Part shown: in pieces, positions 59,483 through 64,000 of the stretch | Layout of the letters: each line of letters starts with the position of its first letter | How positions within the stretch are numbered: the stretch's first letter is position 1 | NCBI RefSeq assembly: GCF_051842935.1 | Contig: NZ_JBPXRR010000001.1 | Location: 2,852,001 to 2,916,000 of the forward strand | Source: Pseudalkalibacillus sp051842935 | GTDB lineage: Bacteria; Bacillota; Bacilli; Bacillales; Fictibacillaceae | Reading direction: 5' to 3' | DNA: 64,000 nt | Program-made: the position numbers and the translations under genes | The notes under the pieces: model-generated | The model's database searches: none | What the model saw: only the letters and a program-made list of their open reading frames with translations | What the model was told of the DNA's origin: nothing

Positions 59483-60010
59483 TTATAGAAATAGTGCTCC
59501 GTAAACGAGCGCCCCTGCGATGACAATCGCGGGATGGATACGGAAACGGACGAGCGTCAGATAACTCGCAGCCAATAGTATGATGGTTTGCAAGATTCCG
59601 CTGTTGGCGTACGAACTTTGGAAAAACTGGAACGCCATCACCCCAAGCAACACCGCAATCGCAGGTCGTACGGTAATCGTCATACGCTTCACTTTTTCCG
59701 ATTCTTTATATTTCATCAATACTTTTAACAGGATGATCATCAAAAGTAAGGATGGCGCAACGGTTGCGAAAACACCGACCACAGCTCCTAGCCAACCGCC
59801 CTCGGCGTACCCGATGTATCCCGCCATCTTCGTAGCAATCGGTCCTGGCAGTGCATTTCCGAGTGCGAGCACTTCACTGAACTCCTCGGTCGTCATCCAT
59901 TCATACCGGTCGACGACTTCATTTTCAACGAGCGGAATGGAAGCGGGTCCACCGCCATATCCGAGCACACCCGGAATGAAGAAAGCAAGGAAGATTTTCC
60001 AATAAAGCAT
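59483..60010 (-). CDS. Chromate transporter family protein, second half-size subunit (YwrA/YwrB-like)
   Basis: A 175-residue CHR-domain protein. The opening FFIPGVLGYGGGPASIPLVENEVVDRYEWMTTEEFSEVLALGNALPGPIATKMAGYIGY is the CHR signature. About five or six hydrophobic segments follow. Half-size CHR proteins work as pairs, inserted in opposite orientation. It starts within the stop of its partner. Substrate (chromate, sulfate or other) cannot be told. Corresponds by context to the B. subtilis ywrA-ywrB-ywrD neighbourhood. Confidence 0.88.
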   Translation of the reverse strand: MLYWKIFLAFFIPGVLGYGGGPASIPLVENEVVDRYEWMTTEEFSEVLALGNALPGPIATKMAGYIGYAEGGWLGAVVGVFATVAPSLLLMIILLKVLMKYKESEKVKRMTITVRPAIAVLLGVMAFQFFQSSYANSGILQTIILLAASYLTLVRFRIHPAIVIAGALVYGALFL

Positions 60011-60597
60011 TACTCCTCCCTCCTTCTTTTACCGCCAAAAAGTGCATACAGCAGTAAGATGGCAATTAAGATTCCAGGGTGTATATGAAGAAATTCCATC
60101 ACAATCAGAGAGATGACAATAAACACGATGGCTACTGTCCATCCCATGCCTTCCTTCGACTTTTTCGTGAACTGCCAGGTGAGCTGTGCGAGCATGAACC
60201 CGACGACCGGAACAACCGCATTCGTCATCCCTTGCACCCACGGCTTGTCTTTGTACATGCTGAGCGTCGTCAGCAAGGCAATCATCGCAATGATCGAAGG
60301 TAAAATCGTCGCTAACACAGCGTTAATTATACCGATTGGTCCTGCTACCCGATACCCGATGTAGCCTGCGAGTTTCGTGGCGATCGGTCCTGGGAGAGTG
60401 TTACCGAGCGCGAGCAAATCTCCGAATTCGTCATCCGTAAACCAACGATAATGCTCAACGACTTCTTTATGAACAAGAGGGATGGAAGAAGGACCTCCTC
60501 CATACCCAAAAATGCCTACTCTGAAAAATGCTAGGAATAAGGCAAGTTGTTTATTGTGCTTCTTTTCTGGTTGAGTAGCCTCGTTTCCTTCTACCAA
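60010..60597 (-). CDS. Chromate transporter family protein, first half-size subunit (YwrA/YwrB-like)
   Basis: A 195-residue CHR-domain protein starting with a short charged N-terminus, then FFRVGIFGYGGGPSSIPLVHKEVVEHYRWFTDDEFGDLLALGNTLPGPIATKLAGYIGY. The same motif in the next gene shows they are paralogues forming a heterodimer. The TTG start (60597) overlaps the gamma-glutamyltransferase stop by 7 bp, indicating coupled translation. Confidence 0.88.
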   Translation of the reverse strand: MVEGNEATQPEKKHNKQLALFLAFFRVGIFGYGGGPSSIPLVHKEVVEHYRWFTDDEFGDLLALGNTLPGPIATKLAGYIGYRVAGPIGIINAVLATILPSIIAMIALLTTLSMYKDKPWVQGMTNAVVPVVGFMLAQLTWQFTKKSKEGMGWTVAIVFIVISLIVMEFLHIHPGILIAILLLYALFGGKRRREE

Positions 60598-62201
60598 GCA
60601 GCAACACTTCCATCTGTCCTGGATTCGGTCCCTCCAGCTAGCACACCTGTTTCAGGGTCATGCCAGATGATCTGTCCACGTCCGAAAGGTCCACCGTCTA
60701 GTGCAACCTGGATGTGATGCCCTTTTCTAGCGAGCGCTTGAGCAATATGGTTCGGGAAGTTGGGTTCAACGAGTACTTTTTTATCCTCCATCCATTGCCA
60801 TCTCGGAGCATCAAGTGCCGCTTGCGGGTTGAGGTGGAAGTCGATTGTGTTCATAGCGACTTGGAGGTGTCCTTGTGGTTGCATGAATCCACCCATGACG
60901 CCGAACGGTCCGACAGCCTGGTCCCCTTTTGTCAGAAAGCCTGGAATGATCGTATGGAATGTCTTTTTACCGCCTTCCAAACGGTTATCGTGATCCGGAT
61001 CCATCGAAAAATTGTGTCCTCTATTTTGTAGGGCAATTCCAGTACCCGGTACCACGAGGCCGGATCCGAAGCCCATGTAATTGCTCTGTATGAACGAGAC
61101 CATGTTGCCTTCACCGTCTGCTGTTGCCAGGTAAACCGTTCCTCCTTTTGGAGGTTCACCCGGTTCTGGTTGGAGCGCTTGCTCGCCGATGAGCTTTCGA
61201 CGTTCTTCAGCATATGTATCGGATAATAGTCCTTGGACGGAGCGTTCCATCTTCCTTCCTTCTGTTACATAGTGGAGACCGTCCGTAAATGAAAGTTTCA
61301 TTGCTTCAATCTGTTTGTGGAACGTATCGGCATCCTCCCGACTCGTAAACTCATAGCCTTTGAGGATATTGAGTGCCATAAGCGCAATGATTCCCTGTCC
61401 GTTCGGAGGAATCTCCCAAACTTTATATCCTCGGTAGTCCACCCCGATCGGATCGACCCATTCAGGCTCATAGTCTGCTAGGTCCTCTTTTCTTATGAAG
61501 CCATCATATTTTCGCGAGAATGCATCGATTTGATCGGCTATTTTCCCACGGTAAAAAGATTCCGCTTTCGTTTCAGCGATTTCTCTCAGTGTGGCTGCGT
61601 GGCCTTCCGAGCGCCACACTTCACCGATTTCAGGTGCTTTTCCTTCTGGTGCGAATGTGTCGAACCAGTGCTTGAACTCATCTGTCGTCAGTGCTTTTTT
61701 GAAGTGGTCAGCTGCAGACTTCCAAAACTTTCCGAGCGTCGGGGAGACCGGGTATCCATTCTCCGCGTACTCGATTGCAGGTGCCAGCACTTCGGTTAAC
61801 GGAAGGTTTCCGAATCGCTCAGATAAAGTAGCCCATGCACTCGGTGCACCTGGTACAGTGACCGGCGTCCATCCGAATTTCGGGATCTCCTCCATTCCTT
61901 TTTCTTTCAGACCCTCAATAGAAATCGACTTTGGAGACGGTCCACTCGCGTTCAGCCCGTGCAGTTTCCCCTTCATCCAAACGAGTGCAAAAGCATCCCC
62001 TCCGATTCCGTTGGAGGTCGGTTCCACAACAGTCAGGCATGCAGCTGTCGCAATCGCCGCATCAACTGCATTTCCTCCCTTTTTTAAAATATCCAAACCA
62101 GCTTGTGCCGCGAGTGGTTGCGATGTCGCAACCATTCCTTTTTTAGCGAATGTCGTCATTCTTTGCGATGGATACGGGTTATGTAAATAGTCCTGATTCA
62201 T
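60591..62201 (-). CDS. Gamma-glutamyltransferase family protein (YwrD-like)
   Basis: A 536-residue Ntn-hydrolase proenzyme without a signal peptide. GGNAVDAAIATAACLTVVEPTSNGIGGDAF lies near the N-terminus. The catalytic Thr355 in GGTVYLATADGEGNMVS marks the self-cleavage point between large and small subunits. SGLVVPGTGIALQNRGHNFS follows. It resembles B. subtilis YwrD, which also lies near ywrA/ywrB, in being cytoplasmic. It should hydrolyse or transfer gamma-glutamyl groups; the natural substrate is unknown. ATG 62201 lies 8 bp after GAGGATG. Confidence 0.88.
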   Translation of the reverse strand: MNQDYLHNPYPSQRMTTFAKKGMVATSQPLAAQAGLDILKKGGNAVDAAIATAACLTVVEPTSNGIGGDAFALVWMKGKLHGLNASGPSPKSISIEGLKEKGMEEIPKFGWTPVTVPGAPSAWATLSERFGNLPLTEVLAPAIEYAENGYPVSPTLGKFWKSAADHFKKALTTDEFKHWFDTFAPEGKAPEIGEVWRSEGHAATLREIAETKAESFYRGKIADQIDAFSRKYDGFIRKEDLADYEPEWVDPIGVDYRGYKVWEIPPNGQGIIALMALNILKGYEFTSREDADTFHKQIEAMKLSFTDGLHYVTEGRKMERSVQGLLSDTYAEERRKLIGEQALQPEPGEPPKGGTVYLATADGEGNMVSFIQSNYMGFGSGLVVPGTGIALQNRGHNFSMDPDHDNRLEGGKKTFHTIIPGFLTKGDQAVGPFGVMGGFMQPQGHLQVAMNTIDFHLNPQAALDAPRWQWMEDKKVLVEPNFPNHIAQALARKGHHIQVALDGGPFGRGQIIWHDPETGVLAGGTESRTDGSVAAW

Positions 62202-62320
62202 GCGTACTTCATCCTCTCATTTCCAAATCACGTTATTTCCATTATATCGAGAATGAGCGAGCGTTCAATTATTTTGTCTGAAAATTCTGTTTTGAAAGGT
62301 CGAAACAAATCAATTTGGAA

Positions 62321-62480
62321 AGGATTTTCCTAAAAATCCTTCCTTTTAGATGTATGTTTAGGAAGACTTGGGGAACTTTCCTTCCGTCTTGTGGACTTTC
62401 ATGCTGACTTAGGGAACTTTTTGGGGAACTTGTGGAACTTTGACGCTTACTTGGGGAACTCAGCACTTTTTTTACTACAT
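62321..62480. repeat. 21-bp-period tandem array with hairpin (array 2)
   Basis: A palindrome with aggatttt/aaaatcct arms (62321-62340) precedes five units starting at 62366, 62387, 62407, 62428 and 62449, with acttggggaacttt-like cores. It ends cagcacttt...actac, resembling the end of array 1 (cggcacctt...actac). In this copy the array contains in-frame stops, so it is not protein coding. It fills most of the 328-bp gap between ggt and atpC. Confidence 0.75.
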
Positions 62481-62489
62481 AATCTGAAT

Positions 62490-62526
62490 AGAAAAAAGAC
62501 CCTTTCGTCTCCGAAAGGGTCTTCCT
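62490..62526 (-). terminator. atp operon terminator
   Basis: agaccctttcg and cgaaagggtct form a strong stem (about 62498-62522) followed by six T on the minus strand. Right after the atpC stop. Confidence 0.9.
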
Positions 62527-62529
62527 CAT

Positions 62530-62934
62530 TTATTTTCCTGCGATGTTGATACGGTTGACTGCACGATTCAGAGCAAGCTCTGCACGCGCAAAATCAACAC
62601 CTTCTTGCTTGGATTTCTGCAGACGTTGTTCTGCACGCTCTTTCGCAGCTTGAGCACGATCGACGTTGATGTCGTTCGCAAGCTCAGCAGCTTGAGCAAG
62701 AATGGTAACCTTTTCAGGTCGTACTTCTATAAATCCACCACTAACAGCCAAGATCTGTGTATTGTTTTCCTTCTTGATGCGGATCGCATTAATGGTTAAC
62801 GGTGCTACAAGCGGAACGTGGCCTGGCAGGATTCCAAGCTCACCGCTGGTGGCTTTCGCGCTGACCATTTCTGCGCCTGTCTCGTCATACACAGGGCCAT
62901 CAGGGGTGACGACACTTACTGCGAATGTCTTCAT
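62530..62934 (-). CDS. atpC: ATP synthase F1 epsilon subunit
   Basis: A 134-residue epsilon subunit. The N-terminal beta-barrel shows VVTPDGPVYDETGAEMVSAKATSGELGILPGHVPLVAPLTI and GGFIEVRPEKVTILAQAAE. The C-terminal helical hairpin (about 88-134) regulates ATP hydrolysis. Last atp gene; GAGGAGGGG precedes the ATG. 26 bp after atpD. Confidence 0.95.
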   Translation of the reverse strand: MKTFAVSVVTPDGPVYDETGAEMVSAKATSGELGILPGHVPLVAPLTINAIRIKKENNTQILAVSGGFIEVRPEKVTILAQAAELANDINVDRAQAAKERAEQRLQKSKQEGVDFARAELALNRAVNRINIAGK

Positions 62935-62960
62935 GAAACCCCTCCTCGGGCCAAATATCT

Positions 62961-64000
62961 TTAAGCCATTTGTTTCGCTTTATCTACTACTTCTTCGATA
63001 CGTCCTACAAGACGGAATGCGTCTTCAGGAAGATCGTCATGCTTACCTTCAAGAATTTCTTTGAATCCTTTGATCGTTTCTTTAACAGGTACATAAGATC
63101 CTTTTTGACCAGTGAACTGTTCAGCAACGTGGAAGTTTTGAGATAAGAAGAACTGGATACGACGTGCACGAGATACCGTCATCTTGTCTTCGTCACTCAA
63201 CTCATCCATACCAAGGATTGCGATGATGTCTTGAAGTTCTTTATAACGTTGAAGCGTTTGCTGTACTTGACGCGCAACGTTGTAGTGCTCTTCTCCAACG
63301 ATTTCAGGTGCAAGTGCACGAGATGTTGAAGCAAGCGGGTCAACCGCTGGGTAGATACCCATTTCAGAAAGCTTACGCTCAAGGTTCGTTGTTGCATCCA
63401 AGTGGGCGAACGTCGTCGCTGGAGCCGGGTCAGTGTAGTCATCGGCAGGTACATAGATCGCCTGGATAGACGTTACGGAACCTTTCTTCGTAGATGTGAT
63501 ACGCTCCTGTAATTGACCCATTTCAGTAGCAAGTGTCGGCTGGTAACCAACCGCTGAAGGCATACGGCCTAGTAGGGCTGATACCTCAGAACCTGCTTGT
63601 GTGAAACGGAAGATGTTGTCGATGAAGAACAATACGTCTTGTCCTTGCTCGTCACGGAAGTATTCCGCCATTGTCAATCCAGTCAGGGCAACACGTTGAC
63701 GTGCTCCTGGTGGTTCGTTCATCTGACCGAATACCATCGCTGTCTTTTTGATAACGCCGGAATCCGTCATTTCGTGGTAAAGGTCATTACCTTCACGTGT
63801 ACGCTCTCCAACACCTGCGAATACGGAAATACCACCATGCTCTTGAGCGATGTTGTTGATAAGCTCCTGGATCAATACCGTCTTACCAACTCCTGCTCCT
63901 CCGAACAATCCGATCTTACCACCCTTAACGTATGGTGCAAGAAGGTCAACGACTTTAATTCCTGTTTCAAGGATTTCAGTCTTTGTTGTTAATTGGTCGA
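62961..64000 (-). CDS. atpD: ATP synthase F1 beta subunit, 5' end outside window
   Basis: The C-terminal 346 codons of the catalytic beta subunit (full length about 470). GLFGGAGVGKTVL is the P-loop, GERTREGNDLY and QMNEPPGARQRVALTGLTMAEYFRD follow. DVLFFIDNIFRFTQAGSEVSALLGRMPSAVGYQPTL is the Walker B region and MDELSDEDKMTV the DELSEED element. The frame continues open to the window edge (ETGIKVVDLLAPYVKGGKIG), so the ATG inside the P-loop is not the start. Confidence 0.97.
   Translation of the reverse strand, partial: DQLTTKTEILETGIKVVDLLAPYVKGGKIGLFGGAGVGKTVLIQELINNIAQEHGGISVFAGVGERTREGNDLYHEMTDSGVIKKTAMVFGQMNEPPGARQRVALTGLTMAEYFRDEQGQDVLFFIDNIFRFTQAGSEVSALLGRMPSAVGYQPTLATEMGQLQERITSTKKGSVTSIQAIYVPADDYTDPAPATTFAHLDATTNLERKLSEMGIYPAVDPLASTSRALAPEIVGEEHYNVARQVQQTLQRYKELQDIIAILGMDELSDEDKMTVSRARRIQFFLSQNFHVAEQFTGQKGSYVPVKETIKGFKEILEGKHDDLPEDAFRLVGRIEEVVDKAKQMA

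Noticed and set aside
62269..62529. 86-codon minus-strand frame between ggt and atpC
   Set aside because: Covers the atp terminator and array 2; no ribosome-binding site or recognisable product.

Overview
The window looks like a chromosomal segment of an endospore-forming, flagellated Bacillaceae bacterium of moderately low G+C. The evidence is the sporulation genes (spoIIID, spoIIQ, spoIID, a Spo0E-like phosphatase), flhO/flhP, mbl, and a gene order from fabZ to atpD that resembles the Bacillus subtilis ywpB-flhP-flhO-mbl-spoIIID ... spoIIQ ... spoIID-murAA-ywmB-ywzB ... atpC-atpD arc. An eleven-gene complex I operon (nuoABCDHIJKLMN, without nuoEFG) is inserted between ywzB and atpC. No rRNA, tRNA, CRISPR array or prophage was seen.

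Layout. 1-4.9 kb: a minus-strand cluster of an AbgT-type transporter and three M20 amidohydrolases, one of them a close AbgA match; it probably serves uptake and cleavage of p-aminobenzoyl-glutamate or similar amides. 5-8.3 kb: a tiny membrane protein, a secreted protein, and an ECF sigma/anti-sigma pair. 8.4-10.2 kb: yhdT-panF (pantothenate uptake). 10.3-17 kb: an LCP cell-wall ligase, a CWB2-VanY carboxypeptidase, a small secreted protein with a membrane partner, a diacylglycerol-kinase-like lipid kinase and a phospholipase-D/cardiolipin-synthase-like enzyme. 17.2-20.6 kb: a large secreted YhcR-type nuclease/5'-nucleotidase. 20.8-23.4 kb: a Spo0E-like gene and a two-gene ZorA/ZorB-like stator operon. 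23.4-30.2 kb: pbpC, an acetyltransferase, an acyltransferase, a DUF2569 protein, a very acidic secreted protein and a small lipoprotein. 30.3-35.9 kb: kynB, fabZ, a REP-associated tyrosine transposase (RAYT), an EpuA-type protein, flhP-flhO-mbl-spoIIID. 36.8-41 kb: circularly permuted ATP-grasp, alpha-E and transglutaminase genes facing a DUF1028 Ntn-hydrolase-like gene. 41.2-43.1 kb: a YtrA-type GntR/ABC operon. 43.4-48.6 kb: spoIIQ, spoIID, murA, ywmB, ywzB. 48.8-59.2 kb: nuo operon. 59.4-62.2 kb: split chromate transporter pair and a gamma-glutamyltransferase. 62.5-64 kb: atpC and the 3' part of atpD.

The most distinctive non-coding signal is a family of ten dispersed palindromic elements with fixed geometry. 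Three are 59 bp units; seven are 107 bp composites with a third arm offset by exactly 48 bp. All are intergenic and three end 6-8 bp from stop codons. The RAYT gene sits about 150 bp from one copy, so the window may hold a Gram-positive RAYT/REPIN system. A second layer is three intergenic arrays with 20-21 bp periodicity, two of which share flanking sequence and a hairpin. Other leads are the ZorAB-like motor without other Zorya genes, the ATP-grasp/alpha-E/transglutaminase cluster beside DUF1028 instead of Anbu, and a NuoC carrying about 250 residues of Ala/Lys/Glu-rich repeats.
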